Below are positions 12,300 through 24,939 of a DNA stretch of 64,000 bases, one piece after another. Within the stretch, counting starts at the first letter, position 1. Every line of letters begins with the position of its first letter. The notes under the pieces were generated by a model. It saw only the letters and a list, made by a program, of their open reading frames with translations, did no database searches and was not told where the DNA came from. Position numbers and translations under genes: made by a program. The stretch spans positions 27,106,108 through 27,170,107 of the forward strand of contig OZ026530.1 in NCBI GenBank assembly GCA_964019695.1, in the 5' to 3' direction. Source of the DNA: Loripinus fragilis. Lineage: Eukaryota > Mollusca > Bivalvia > Lucinida > Lucinidae.

Positions 12300-14689
12300 C
12301 TAAAATAAAGATAAATACATGTATTAGTTCTTAGAACAAACAACATAGAGTATTTACATTTACATTGTAGTTGCCTTAGATTAAGCCTAACATTCCAGAT
12401 ATTTGAATTTCTCAATGCAAAACATTGAAAAACCAAGTGATCTGGCACGCGCTTCTTGGCGTACTTACGTTAACGTCAGCCAATGGACACCTCTGCTTAT
12501 CCGGTTTGTGTGACGTAAGTATCGTATCACCATGATGTAATTAATGTATCATCATGACTTTGTGTATAAGAGTTTCGCTAGCTGGCTGTTCCAACACCTT
12601 TTTAACAAATAAAAATAAATCATTTGAAAGTGTAGCAAGCGGAGCTGAGTGTAAGATTATAATGGCATATTTGATAGATAATTTTAAATGTCATATAAGA
12701 ATTTAAATTCTGATTTTTAGCTTGCAAAACATTGGCATTTTAATGTCTCAGAGATGCCCTTAATTAAAAAGCCTAATGTTTTACATCATCCAGTGTAAGC
12801 TAAAAAAATCTGCATTGCAATGCGTAATAGCTATTTTGCCTGTCAACACAAATATAAGCCTACGGAATTAAGGACTATTGTGCACTCAAAAAATATAAGT
12901 TACAGTAAAATCTGTCTTAAGCGGTCACTAAAAAAGAAAACCAAACTTGTTTTTCAATACCAATTATCGCTTAATGCAGGTCAAAGCATTGCAAAATGCT
13001 CCAAGAGAGCATTCTGCAATACTTTTGACCTTCATTAACATACTACTTGTCATTAAGATCTTTGTTTTGTCTATTTTAGAATGGTCGCTTAAGACAGGTT
13101 CAACTGTGCTGTCGAGTCTCGATAAATGGAAGTAGGTGATCTAGTTGATATAAATTTAGTATTCATTAGATCTTGACCAGAGTGTGCACATCTAGAGTAT
13201 TCCTAAAGTTTCCTTTCTAAAATATGTTGCAGGTTTATTCAGCGATATGATTCTTTAACTACAAAGACTATATATTTTGATTAGGAACTAGTGAGAAATA
13301 GTTTTGGACAAATATCACTTACGATCAACTATTTTTAATGAACTAACTAACTTAGATAACTGCCATATATATTTATTGGTTTTAAAGACCTATATTCATG
13401 TCGAATAGAGATCATTAAAATATTAACTGATAAGGGGCAGTTTCAGTATCTAACAGGACCCCTTTATTGCCCCCTGTAAGGAAGTTATAATCACCTCAAA
13501 AATATTAGCCTTTGATCTGTCTTGAATAGCCCTCAGGTAGTTGTACAACTGTTATTTAAGACTTTAAGGCTTTAAGATCATCTGCACATATGTACAGTCA
13601 ATGTGCCATAGTTGGTAGCTATCTGTGGTTTTGACATTTTCTGTGTCATAATCACAAGTTAGTTTTTAATCAGGATATCAAATTGGTTGTCATCGCTCGT
13701 TATTTAAATAAATATGTCATTTATCAAATAATTGTCATAACAGTTGTAATAGTATGTGATGAAATAGAATTACTAAGCTAAGAACACATTCATTTCTTAA
13801 GCATGAATCAACAGGTTTTATAAGTAACCATTTTTTATTAATGAATTAATATATATATGATTAGATCCAATGAACATTACATGGTACATTGTACATATCC
13901 AGTGTCACCATGTTAAAATGTCTAAATCAATATGTAGTTCAGTCCATTAAGATTGCATGTATCTTAGCAAACCGTGCAGACACTGATGAAATACCACATT
14001 TGTGGCATTTCATCTGGGTATTCACTGATAGCTTAAGTACCTTGTAAAAAGTTGCCAATATACTAAGGGGTAAACTATTTTATTATAAGGAGAGTTCAGA
14101 TGACTAGCACAAAGTAAGAAAGAGTTCCGAACGTATAACCGACGATATACCTCCCCAAATGAAAATTTTGAATATGGTTATCCCCATTCTAATGCACTTT
14201 TAACATTTCCCCTTCAAAAGACAGTGAAAATCTACTTTGTTGCGCCTATACGTCCAGCGGCTGCCGGCTGCATAAAACCGCTTGCCAGCTGCATATATTC
14301 ACTTGTCAACCAATGAAAAGCGACGTTACGTAATGACGTCGGGTTTCCGACAGTATATCGCAGGATATACTGTCGCAAATTTATGACGTTATCCAATCAG
14401 ACGCCACGTTGCATTTGCAAGTGCATCAGAATTATGGGTAAATACCCATAATTTTATGTTGAGAAATAAGGAGATTTTGATTGCGTTTCTTTTTCTTATC
14501 GAAATAAGACCATCACCAACTTACATGAAAATGACGCTGGATCTACAGAAATCATTCGCTTTTGATTGGGTTGTACAGGTTCTAAGAGTGGATTCTTGTT
14601 TCTTTTCGCTGCTTGTCGTTTGATACGTTCATGGTGCGACCTCAATACATCATACGCTAATGAGTCCCCAAGTTGAAATACTTCCACTT
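12225..14689 (-). CDS. Two exons of an unrecognised minus-strand gene (partial)
   Basis: Exon A, 14689-14525, follows acceptor ttttctttctag and ends at donor gtaagttgg. It enters with two bases and leaves one, and codes 54 residues beginning V-E-V-F-Q-L-G-D-S-L with a basic stretch R-S-H-H-E-R-I-K-R-Q-A-A-K-R-N. Exon B, 12299-12225, follows acceptor tctttattttag and ends at donor gtaagtaatc. It enters with two bases and codes 24 residues, M-L-S-G-V-F-D-A-W-Y-K-Q-R-F-G-N-R then a Lys/Thr-rich end. The joint reads S-F-S-S-M-L-S-G. The phases match, and both donors are near consensus. The product looks intracellular and basic. The first and last exons were not found; upstream exons would lie beyond 14.7 kb and downstream ones below 12.2 kb. 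I do not recognise the family. Confidence 0.6.
12310..13960. other. No gene or named element seen
   Basis: AT-rich sequence, within the intron between exons A and B of the unrecognised gene. An inverted pair tacttacgt / acgtaagta at about 12462-12518 may be a MITE remnant. Confidence 0.4.
14349..14374. other. Perfect short hairpin in a CCAAT/TGACGT-rich stretch
   Basis: An 11-base stem (GACAGTATATC / GATATACTGTC) with a GCAG loop. Nearby are ccaatgaaaa (about 14310), tgacgtc and the inverted CCAAT of atccaatcag (about 14391). It could be a promoter-like patch or a MITE centre; I cannot decide. Confidence 0.3.
14525..14689 (-). CDS. Exon A of the unrecognised gene
   Basis: 165 nt, phase 1 in and phase 1 out. 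It is rich in Arg/Lys and Gln, with no Cys in the coded part. The acceptor has a good pyrimidine tract and the donor is CAT|gtaagt. The open frame begins at an in-frame GTG, not an ATG, so this is an internal exon. Confidence 0.6.
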
Positions 14690-16184
14690 CTAGAAAGAAA
14701 ATGATGTTATCTGAACGCTAAGGAAAGCAGAGGTGAATAAAATAACGCCTATACAGTATTTAGATACAAAACATGGTGTTATTACTGCCTCAAAAAGTTG
14801 CATGTTTTCCTAAAATTGACACGTACACGTTAAGATAAACACAAAGTGTGTGACGCAAGTGCTGACAGTGGAAACAAATGCAATCTACAAAGCTGTGAAG
14901 ACACTAGAAGCAAACTAACTATTATAATCGTCTGTGTATATGCTTATTTAGTGTAAGTGCAAACAATTAAAGCAATATACATACCCCTGAAAACTATTTC
15001 AATATTAATTGCAATCAGAGTGTATTACCAGGAATTCTATAAAACTCATATATATATATAGGTTAAACAAGAGATATCTTTTAAAAAAGATAAGTGGCGG
15101 AGATAAAATTGATCCATACTTTTTCTGAAGCTTTATATTATCTTAACGTAAATATTCTAGTCAGCTTCTACCACCATAGCAACATAATCGCTGCAGCATT
15201 GGGATTAGAAGCTGTGAGAATTCAGGGTAGTAAAGACAGTACAATAAACGCAATCGCAGTACATTGGAACCATGTAGGCGCGACATTATTCACCCTTCAT
15301 TGAAAGAACCATTGGATATAACTGATGTGGGCCCAGGGGATTTGGGGATCTGGAGATAAGGGCTATTTGTTTTCATGTACTGGGAAGCACTGGTAATAAC
15401 TTTCAGGGATCTGAGGAGCAACCTTATAGTTCGGGGGATTTAGGAAGCCCTGCAGAAAGTAAAAATTGAATTTAAAAAAATCTCACCTTAAAGGAAAAAC
15501 CTATATTTAGAAGAAAGCCTATACATTTGTATTTCGTTTGACTTTTTTTAAAAAAAATATTGTTTATCTCAATGGTAGTTTTAGATTTAACACAAAAGTA
15601 TATATCGAATATCCCGGAACCAAAAATAGTATTTCACTTTAATTATGGGTATTTTTTTACTATTTACATGTTTACGTCCGTATTGCCATAATGTACACTT
15701 TTCTAAAATATATGATTGTTTATTTGAACTGGACTGTAGATTTATATATCGCGATCGACCTTGGCCTCTGAGATCGCTAAATAAAATATTCAAATTACTT
15801 ATCCAATGAACATTGATGACCTGATCAGACATTTTATATCGCCCAATAGATTTTTAGATAAATAGGTACTAACTTAAACTAGTTGTGTCAGACCTAGAGT
15901 CCACCACAAACAATTTACTGCATCAGTACAACATTAAAAGTGTTAACCGTCTCATATCTGTACGTGTTTGTGACTCTTCTGATCTGCTAATAGGCTTTAA
16001 GATACTCTTAGCATTTTTTTCTAAATGAAAGCTAACAATCTATCTTGAATTATTTTAAAACTTTGTCCTGCGTTAACAACTTATTTCATGAGCATGCCAG
16101 TAATTTGTAGAATTAGTTGTAGTTTATAAACTTTACAAAAGGTAGATTTATCCACACTTAAATCATTTATTAAAGGTTCAAAAA

Positions 16185-16500
16185 GTAATGAGTATGATCA
16201 GAAAATACCATAATCATAAACTGCAGACCAACCCACAGCACCGTGAGGAAGAGCCACAGAACACTAACAGTCACAAGAAATCTGAAAGACAATTAAAGTA
16301 AAGCAACCAGTTCTCTCTTCCTCATCAAGATGATTGCAAAATTTTATATGACACCAGTTACTGAATAAAACAAGTGCCACCCCTACAAACAAGGGGAGCA
16401 ATAATAACAATGACTCAACAACAACATAACCACCGCCTTAGAACAGACCACTTAAGGGGGGGGGGGGCTTAATACATTTTGTTGGCAAACTATAATTTGT
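16185..16500 (+). repeat. Dispersed repeat A, copy 2
   Basis: Shares atgagtatgatcagaaaat, cccacagcaccgtgaggaag, ctctcttcctc and the actcaacaacaaca tract with copy 1. It ends near a poly-G run at 16456. The stretch 14700-16180 to its left shows nothing I can name. Confidence 0.7.
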
Positions 16501-17087
16501 TGTGATCATGCCCACTAATATTAAAACACAAGTGTTAACATTTTTGTGTTATTTTCATTTAAGGTATCCAAATGGTTTTATAAATCAACAGATGTTGGTC
16601 CAATTATATCAACGACCGTTCAATTGATGAAATGTATTAACTTGAATAAAATATCAATTTACAGAGGTAAAATGGATAAACAATGCTTCATTATTGACAC
16701 TTCTATGATATGGTCTCTGCTGTGTCCCGTTGTCTCCTAATGTATAGTGTGGCCTCTGTTGATTTCATTTTACAGGCACAGTATATCCTTAACACCTGAT
16801 CAGACGCTATAGAAGGCGTGTAACATTGAACGTATGACATCTTATCTTACCTCAGTAGTTGTTCTTTCTTTTCAATCATCAGCATGTATTAGGTCTACTG
16901 GTGTATAACGTCCTTGAAAATGGCCGTTTTTATTATAACATTTATTTAGATGATTGAAACTGAACGTAAAATAGATCTTGTCGTAAATTCCCATTAACAA
17001 AGCTATTCCATTTTGTCTCCAATCTAAGTAAAGTCTCGTTCAGTGTGTGATTGTTGTATTTTCTGGTCATTTTTTGTTTGTTTGTTT

Positions 17088-17264
17088 TGATGCTTTACGT
17101 CCCAGTCAACACTTTTCCAGTCATGTCAAGACGGATATTCCTGGATCTAACTAGTACTTAGCAGCGGATAAAGTGTCTTGCTAAAGGACACCCAGTGCCT
17201 CCGCCGGTGGTAAGCAACCCTTCGATCCCCAGTCTTACGCTCTACCAACTGAGCCAGTGTGCTA
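17088..17264 (-). mobile_element. tRNA-derived SINE (minus orientation)
   Basis: On the minus strand it begins with an A-box-like tggctcagttggtagagcg, then a B-box-like ggggatcgaagggttgc, and ends with the conserved cagttgactgggacgtaaag-type body. It is related to the copy at 45785-45991. Its right edge touches a short piece of repeat A (17265-17295). Confidence 0.7.
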
Positions 17265-17444
17265 CATTATTTCCTGATCATACTGACTTACTTTTTATCG
17301 TGTGGTTATAAAACGAGGGTTCATTGCTTGACTTCATTTGCTTGCTTTTTACTACTTGTTATTCTGTACTGACTTGCGCTCTATCATTGTAGCACTTCCT
17401 AGTCATATGCATTTGTATTCTTGGTATATTGTGTATTTCTTAAC

Positions 17445-17660
17445 CCATTTAAGCTGAATGGAATTTCCCATTTTTATCAATTGACCCAGTTCATTTCCGT
17501 TTTAAGGGTGGCTGGGTGGTATTTTTTTCATTTTTATTGAAATTTTAAAAGAACATTCTCTGAGTATAAAGCTTTATGTGGCTTCTGATCTGGTTCTGCA
17601 ATAAAGCGGTGTCTAAGCAGGTTCTATACCGTCATAAAAATGACGCTAAGGCTTAAATGG
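17445..17660 (+). repeat. Hairpin family H copy
   Basis: Contains taacccatttaagctgaatg, the ggtggctgggtggtattttt block, cttctgatctggttctgcaa and a closing aaggcttaaatgggtcaaaa. The GATCAGAC stem is partly lost. Confidence 0.65.
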
Positions 17661-18594
17661 GTCAAAACATTATATAATGACCCATACTTCCAACGCAAAA
17701 TGTTTCAAGAATTTACTTTAATTAATATACGAGGTCTTTCCGAAATCATGGTACCGGTCAGGAGTTATGGCAGACATTCACCCAATAAGAATATGATCAA
17801 AAGGAAATAATTGACCGATGAAGTTCTACTTTCATTTTCATAAAAATGTGTATTAATTTTAGATGAAACTGAGTTACAATGAATGAAACGTTATATGGAA
17901 TATTAAAACTTCTGTTTGATTTTGCGTTAGAAGTGTGGTTCAGTATATTTTTGCAGTGTACGCTGAAGGACTTTAAAAACGCAAAAAAATGAAAATTATT
18001 ATATTTTGAACCCAGAACATTTTTAGTCTTCTTTATTAAGTTAAATCGACTGGAAACGACACTCTGCCTCTATCTATACCTAATACCGGTGTTTTATAGA
18101 CAATGGCCACCAGCAGCTACGCATTTGTGATTTACTATTTTTGCACGTGGCGTCCGCACGAATCAATGAAGCAAAATATTTTATCATTTCACATACACTG
18201 AACCGAAGTTATAAGTAGCCACCATACAATTTTTGCTCCCATTCAGAAAGTAAAAATCGCTCTCACAAAATTTAAATTCTATAAAAGGGTCCAAGGCTTT
18301 GTCGAGACTCTGCAAATTATGTCATTTCAAAATGACAGGCAGACCCTGCACAGACGAGGTCCGAGTAAAGGTACCATCATTTCAAAAAGTCACACTTTTT
18401 AGTGTGATATAAACTATTCATCAGATACGGTATCCATTTATATTTTAATTAGTTTGAAGATGTTTATAACAGCTGTGATATAAGATGAAAAGAATCAAAA
18501 GTTTTTTTTGACAATTGAACACTCCATTTCTCTTCTACGTTCACAAGAAGACAGCCACGGTCAACAACTTAATCAAAGGATTTTTAGCTTAACC

Positions 18595-18705
18595 ATGCAG
18601 TTTGCATACTCACTTTGCATTGCTCTGTACGCTTTATTATCTGCAGCACAGCAATGCAATTTTCAGGGATTCTTCATTATGAATTGGCGTCACTGTTCTG
18701 CTTAA
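18595..18705 (+). CDS. Possible signal-peptide ORF (low confidence)
   Basis: ATG at 18595 opens 36 codons. The first 19 read like a signal peptide (M-Q-F-A-Y-S-L-C-I-A-L-Y-A-L-L-S-A-A-Q), followed by Q-C-N-F-Q-G-F-F and a stop. No convincing donor was found. The next Cys-rich frame begins 300 bases on, so this may be a first exon of a secreted protein gene, or chance. Confidence 0.25.
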   Translation: MQFAYSLCIALYALLSAAQQCNFQGFFIMNWRHCSA

Positions 18706-19007
18706 AAATTAAAAGAAATCTTTAACAAATGCCATTTAAATGACCTTTAAAGTTTCACGTTAAAACCGGAAATGGATACCAAATTAGTAAAGATATCGTC
18801 AGAAAATGGGCTCATCAATTTGCAAGGTGTTTTGTCAAACATATTAACATAAAGTAAAACACGTGCAATGATTTTAGTATGTACAGCTGATGATTTCCGA
18901 AAATTTTGGAAAATTCGCAAAATTATCAATTTTTAAAAATTCATAAAAAATTTGTCATAAGCAAAATGTCAAGTGTTTTGAGTGTTTTTCAAGTCAACTA
19001 GGCAGGT

Positions 19008-19301
19008 TTGCAATCACCTGTACTTGAATTCGATAGAAACTGCCCTCAAGATGCTTATTTTCTTCAAAAAGTTGATTTTTGCATTTTTGAACCCAAAAAT
19101 CGTGGAGTGATAGAAAGCTCTTCCAAAACAACGCTTAACATTAGTCCATTACAATGCACATACTTTGGCAAACATTCATTCCAATATAACACGGTCTTAG
19201 TCAGAAAAGGGGAAATTGAAAAGTGTCTCCTTAGAAATTCGGTTCAGTGTATAGCTTGTAGGTATACATGTATAAAAAACACAGTAGCTTTAGTTTTATA
19301 G
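19008..19301 (+). CDS. Cys-rich open frame, possible exon or remnant
   Basis: 97 codons with seven spaced Cys (N-C-P-Q, D-F-C-I-F, L-Q-C-T-Y-F, E-K-C-L-L, V-Q-C-I-A-C, Y-T-C). It is preceded by a possible acceptor (tcaactag) near 19000 and contains a possible donor, TGTAG|gtatac, near 19259. The composition suits an extracellular domain. Linking it to the ORF at 18595 is inference. Confidence 0.25.
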   Translation: MQSPVLEFDRNCPQDAYFLQKVDFCIFEPKNRGVIESSSKTTLNISPLQCTYFGKHSFQYNTVLVRKGEIEKCLLRNSVQCIACRYTCIKNTVALVL

Positions 19302-19584
19302 CTTTTATAGCTTTATTATTCGTGCCACGTTTGTCTGAACATGAACGACCTGGCGCAATTGGAATGTTAAAATTATTCATCATTTTGATATGAAATTTAA
19401 ATCATGCTTTGCTGACATGCTGATGTTTATCTTTGCCAATTCTCAATAAAATTGATACATTAAAAAGTTGCTACTTTTATGAGTTTCGATTTTTGCGTTT
19501 TTTAAGTCATTCAGTGTATAATAGAAAATATTCTACATAACAATTTTCATATGTCGTGCTACATGACAACGTACATTGTGGCTT

Positions 19585-19650
19585 GGCCTCGTGAGTGACA
19601 AGATAAAAACTACATTGGTGGCAGAGTGGGATTTGGTGGATGACAATACC
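19585..19650 (+). mobile_element. Possible LTR end and primer-binding-site remnant
   Basis: The run aactaca followed by ttggtggcagagtgggattt resembles the junction of an LTR end and a tRNA primer binding site of Gypsy-like retrotransposons. No second LTR or coding region is seen nearby. Confidence 0.2.
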
Positions 19651-19784
19651 ACCACCTTCAGACTAACTAGGCAGGCAAATGTGATTTGGTTAGACAGACT
19701 GTGTTCTAAGATCTAGTGACTTTGGGACAAGGGTAGTTAATGCAACCTGACATGGTATATGAATCGTTTCTAAAACCATGCTCT

Positions 19785-20000
19785 TAACCCTTATACGTCT
19801 AGCGTTCTAACGTAGGCAAATAGTGCAGACCCACACCAGACGCCGCAATACTCGGCGTCTGATCAGGGTCTCTATTATTTGCTTGCAGAATGTTCTATTA
19901 AATTGTGAAGAAAAATGAAAAAAATCAACCAATATACCTTAACACAGAAACGGACTGTTCCAGTGGATGACGGTGGGAAATTCCATTCAGCTTAAATGGG
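19785..20000 (-). repeat. Hairpin family H copy (inverted)
   Basis: Core cagacgccgcaatactcggcgtctgatc (19847-19866 region) is a clear stem. It is flanked by gcagaatgttctattaaa and by ggaaattccattcagctta at the right. Confidence 0.75.
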
Positions 20001-20401
20001 TTAAAGCCAGCGATAGACAGTAGTCAGTTTTCTCACTTTCATACTCTTTAAAAGACATGGTCCAAATAGTTAGATCTGTTGCTTTCCATGCGAATATAAG
20101 AAAATTAAAACATTTCCCACCAAATATGATCATCAGAATATTAAATGGCCACTCTCCCAACTGTCTAGCCACGCCCCTAACTGGTTCCTATCTCCGTTAG
20201 CTTTACAAGAGACTGGGACAAAGATAATGTAGCCGAAAAGCTGTACAACATCTAATCCTTTCAAACGCTTTTATTGTCTAATTTTAGCATTTTTCGCAGT
20301 TTTTCATGATCCGCATTTCCGAATAGACACAAATGTTAAAATTAATACATTTAATAAAGACACCATCTCCATTGAGAGCCTTTGGTAAAACCAGAGGAAT
20401 G

Positions 20402-20542
20402 CTGAGGCGAGTTTAACAATGCAAGCGCTCGCGAGCGCTCGTTGTTCTGATGCCAGGCTTTACACATTGCGAATAAAGATAGGGTTTTTTATACCAGAAC
20501 AAAGAGCGCCCGCCAGCTATCGCATTGTTTGACTCGCCTCAG
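20402..20542. mobile_element. 141-bp MITE with inverted ends
   Basis: The left end ctgaggcgagtttaacaatg and right end cattgtttgactcgcctcag are inverted copies with few mismatches. A second inner inverted pair is gttgttctg / cagaacaaa. A perfect GCGCTCGCGAGCGC palindrome sits inside the left arm. Confidence 0.7.
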
Positions 20543-21486
20543 GTTATCATTCGAACCACCTCGGTAGTTACCGTATGTTTATCAGGGGCCTAAACTGACT
20601 CTGATAATGTGGTTTAAGTTATTGGGCTTTTTTTATCAAGTAAAGCAGGACCAAGATGGCTCTAAATCGCTCACCTGAGTTTAAGGTTGGCATTGTCCAT
20701 ATTGTATATATATTGTATAGATTAGGCTAGAAGACAGTAACTCACAACTGCACTGGAAGGAGACGATGTTGGAATTGCACACAGGGATGCCCTGCTGTCA
20801 AATTTAATGAATGCATCTTATCACAATGAACAATAATATATATGGTTAAAAGACGGGGATATAAATGGTTTTCTTGGCAGTTAGCCTTATGAAAGTAATG
20901 GGTGGTGCATAGCTCTCGTTTTCAATACATGCGTCTAATCTTGAGAAACAATAATTCGGACGTTTCCAAGATATTCCAAGATTCCAATTTCTTAAGGCAA
21001 TTTCATTGTTGGCATCAGAATCATTTTAAAATGAACTTGGTAGAGATATACTAGGTGATGCTGAAAACCAACTATCAAGGCTCCAGGCCCTTAGGTTTCA
21101 GACAAAATTATTTATTTAATGCTTTTCCATTTAAAACATGTGACCCCCGTGGCAGGACCATATTTGGTCCAATTGCCATACTTAAACTAACTCGATATGG
21201 AACTGCTAAGTGATGATATAATAAAATATCAAGGATATGACTTCATTCTTACATGTGTCGTCTCGACATAGCCATAGCCATTGATTGGTTAAACATCAAA
21301 ACACAACACGAATACATCCTTGTATTTAAAAAACAAAGGTTACATTTCATTAAGATAGATCGACCTCGATGTGCTGGTCGGAACATTAGGTTTAAGCTTT
21401 CGGGGAAAATGACATGTCAATCAACATGTTTTATAGCAAAAAATAAATATAATAATGATAAATGCCCTCTCTCTCTCTCTCTCTCT

Positions 21487-21715
21487 TCCACTTTTATCAA
21501 TTGGATCAGTCCATGGCCACTATAAGGGTTGTTGGATCGTACTGTTTTTCATTTTTATTCAAATTGTAAAAGAATGCTGTGTAAGCAAACAGTGGAGACC
21601 CTGATCAGACGCCAAGTTCTGCATTCTACATGGCTGCTGGTCTGGGTCTGCACTGTCCCACACTGTCTTACTGCATATGTCCCACAAGAAGGGCGCAGCC
21701 AACACGATGAACTAC
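21487..21715 (+). repeat. Hairpin family H copy
   Basis: Contains cacttttatcaattggatca, gtaaaagaatgctgtgtaag, accctgatcagacgcc, then ggtctgcactgtccca. The second half of the stem is degraded. A (CT)n run lies at 21471-21486. Confidence 0.65.
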
Positions 21716-22052
21716 ACTGACCCAAAATGAAAACTTAACATAGTATTTAAAAGTATATTTTGAGAATAAATTAATTTTCGGGGTTAATTTTTTATCGAAT
21801 CTTCAATGCCTTATTGATGTCTCTGAAAAAAATATTGGATAAAAATCAGATATTGCATAATTTTTATGAATAATTCCGTTCAGAGGGGTCAAAATAAAAA
21901 TTTCTAAAAAAAAATAAAATAAACAGTCACACAGCATTTACTGACTGTGTGCTATAAGTAATGTTAAAAAGATCATCAGTAACCAGCGTGACCTCCATTT
22001 TTACGAATGCTTAATCATTTAATTTATGTAACGCTGTATGGGCACGTTAGGG

Positions 22053-23777
22053 CACGGGTGGTAAACCTAGGAACTACCACGAAATTGTGTTAACGTAATT
22101 ATGTTCCCAAGCCACATCCGGGACACGTCATGGTAGTTTCCAGGCCGAAAATTGGATAAAGAAAGGTTGGTGTCACTTTCATTTTTGTTTTATTTTACAA
22201 CTAAGAACGAACAATGGTGAAATCCGACAATGTGGTTCCGTGTAAATATGTTTCAGCGTCCCCTCTAGCCCAAAATTTTGTTTGAAAAGTTACTTTCTTT
22301 CATTAGATTCGTGTTTCCCCACTGAGCATCGGACCAACTTTCCCAAAAGTTCGAAGGATTTTAGCCCATATCTGTAAAATTAAATGGAATTTGATATCAT
22401 TTGACGATAGAAATGATAAAAAGACCCTGAAAAAACATTCCTACACAGAAAAAAAATCTGAGCATTTACTCGTAAACGATTCATGCCCCGTTCGTCCTGT
22501 GTTGTAGTTTCCAGCTCATCGTGGTAGTTAAAATGCTATTGTGGTAGTTTCCAAGACTTTGTAAGATACGTTTCTGAAGTGTTTCAAAACATTATAGTAG
22601 TTGTTTGTTTCGCATGATGACCCTCGAACTCAATTAATTACCACGGTAAACAAATAAATCACATTTCAACACCATGAAGCAGCTAAGCTGAGGACTCAAG
22701 AGACCCAATGTGATGCTTGACAGGTGGAGATCATGCTCTGGACTGCCAATCAACACCTCTGGAAATCTAAAGCAAAAGAAGGTCATCAGTTGAGCCGTGG
22801 TGGACCAAGCAACAGACAAAAAAATGATATAAAAATATTGCGTCACTCGCTACATTGGTCCATGTTCAGTCAATTTTAAGATAAAATGGCAGGCTAAGAC
22901 TACTGGCCCAAAGTATCGTTAGTACTTGCGCTTCAGAAAAAAGGGAAATATCCTCGGGTTGGGACACTTTTTATATACATGTGAGTGCGACGATGAACGG
23001 GCATGTTATTTGATAATTAAAAAGCATGTTTATTCAAAAACAAAATATGTGAATATACCTTCTTTTCATTCTTCTCATAATTTCAATAGCCCACTAAAAT
23101 TAAAATTCAGGCAGTCGACATTTGTTATCTGACAAAAGGTTGTTTGAAAACGTCTTCGTATAAATAAAAAGGGTATTCAAGGTTCGGCCCGCACACCCTG
23201 TCTTTATAAAAATTAAGTAGCACCTGAAAAGTGAACATCTTCTGATGCGAACTACTACTAAATTCCTACAAAGTCTTGGAAACTACCACGATACCATTTT
23301 AACTACCACGATGAGCTGGAAACTACAACACAGGACGAACGAGGCATGAATCGTTTACAAGTAAATGCTCAGATTTTTTTTCTGTGCAGGAATGTTTATT
23401 CAGGGTCTTTTTATCATTTCCATCGTCAAATGATATCAAATTCCATTTAATTTGACAAATAACGGCTAAAATCCTTCGAACTTTTGGGAAAGTTGGTCCG
23501 ATGCTCAGTGGGGAAACACGAATCTAAAGAAGGGAAATAACTTTTCAAACAAAATTTTGGGCTAGAGGGGACACTGAAACATATTTACACGGAACCACAT
23601 TGTCGGATTTCACCATTGTTCGTTCTAAGTTGTAAAATAAAACAAAAATGAAAGAGACGCCAACCTTTCTTTATCCAATTTTCGGCCTGGAAACTACCAC
23701 GACGTGTCCCGGATGTGGCTTGGGAACAAAATTACGTTAACACAATTTCGTGGTAGTTCCTAGGTTTACCACCCGTG
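22053..23777. mobile_element. 1.73-kb foldback element with ~510-bp terminal inverted repeats
   Basis: The arm 22053-22565 is repeated inverted at 23265-23777 at high identity (a few percent mismatch by eye). It begins CACGGGTGGTAAACCTAGGA and ends with the complement. GTGGTAGTTTCCA-type sub-motifs recur at the ends and near the inner edges of both arms. The ~700-bp centre has no transposase-like frame, only short open frames. No clear target duplication is visible. It is a non-autonomous long-TIR (foldback-type) DNA element. Confidence 0.85.
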
Positions 23778-24159
23778 ACATGTCGAACTTTGGAGGACAT
23801 CGAGTGTTAGTATCTCATTCTGCCAGGACACCATAGTAACCATGCATAGCTAAAGGCGTTTGATCCATGTTTTTATAGTGAAACAGATTATCGAAAATTT
23901 GTAGCATTTCTATTAGAATAATATGCCAAAAATTTTTGCGCGTGTGCATGGCACATTGATCAGAGTGTACATCAGATATGCATCAAATGAAACAGGCATA
24001 AAATAAGTATAGCTTTAATACATTTCATAACAAATTGGATCAAGATGAAATAAAACCATTTTCTCTTGTACGCGTTGCTTAGTCTACACAACACGTACAC
24101 AGACACAGTCTGATCATTGCTATGTTAATGTAGATAGATCTGCTGTATTTTCGCCAGAC

Positions 24160-24300
24160 TTAAGCCGAACGTTTCCATTTATCAATCGGACGGGTTCATT
24201 TCAAATTTTAAAGCTGTTGGCGTCGGTTTTTAAATTTTATTGAACTTTAAGAGGAACCATCTGTAAGCGAACAGTGAAGACCCTGATTAAACAGTGCTTT
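24160..24300 (+). repeat. Hairpin family H copy
   Basis: Shows the family left half (taagccgaacgtttccattt, gttcatttcaaattttaaag, gtaagcgaacagtgaagacc) with the stem mostly lost. A shorter trace is at 24760-24870. Confidence 0.5.
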
Positions 24301-24939
24301 CTAGATAAAATAAAATAATAAACAATCTACGATAGCCAATTCGATCCAAACCATGATGCGTCTCTCGGTGAAGGGTGGAGTTACTGCTTGTATTGCAAAC
24401 AGCGTGGACCTAGATCAGGCCCGATAAAATCTTGATCCTGATCTGCACATGCGCAAATGCCCCTGATAAACGCCCATGTTGGAACTTATCGCACATGCAC
24501 AACTGCCCCTGATAAATGCCCATGCTAGCGTAGCCAAAGCCAGAATATCAATTTTCCCCAAACAAATTGGACCTAGATCAGACACGGCAAAATACGCGAT
24601 TTTTATTAGATTTCAACAGATCGTATATCTAAAAACATTTTTTTAAAAAAAAGTAAAATTTAAAAGAAAGAAAGAAAAAAAGATGAGAAAACACACGCAT
24701 GAAATAAAAATCAACTGTATGGGGTCCATACGGCGTGTTGATCTGCTAAACTTTGTTTATCGGCTTATCCACTATAAACAAATGGATTTATATGCGATCA
24801 GTGAAGACCCGAATTAGGTGCCTGCGTTCTGTGGCATTTCATTTAGGTCTGCAATGCTTGCATTCTTAAAAGTCAAAATTATTTTAAGATTCTGATATAA
24901 CATACTTGTAAATAATGGTGCCAGCTGAATTATTATCAT

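Noticed and set aside
16815..16925. Possible minus-strand exon ending ACTGAG|gtaagat
   Set aside because: The donor is good, but all frames contain stops upstream and its phase does not fit exon A at 14689.
21240..21300. Possible first exon, M-A-M-A-M-S-R-R-H before gtaagaatg on the minus strand
   Set aside because: It leaves two spare bases, which does not fit exon A, and no other partner was found.
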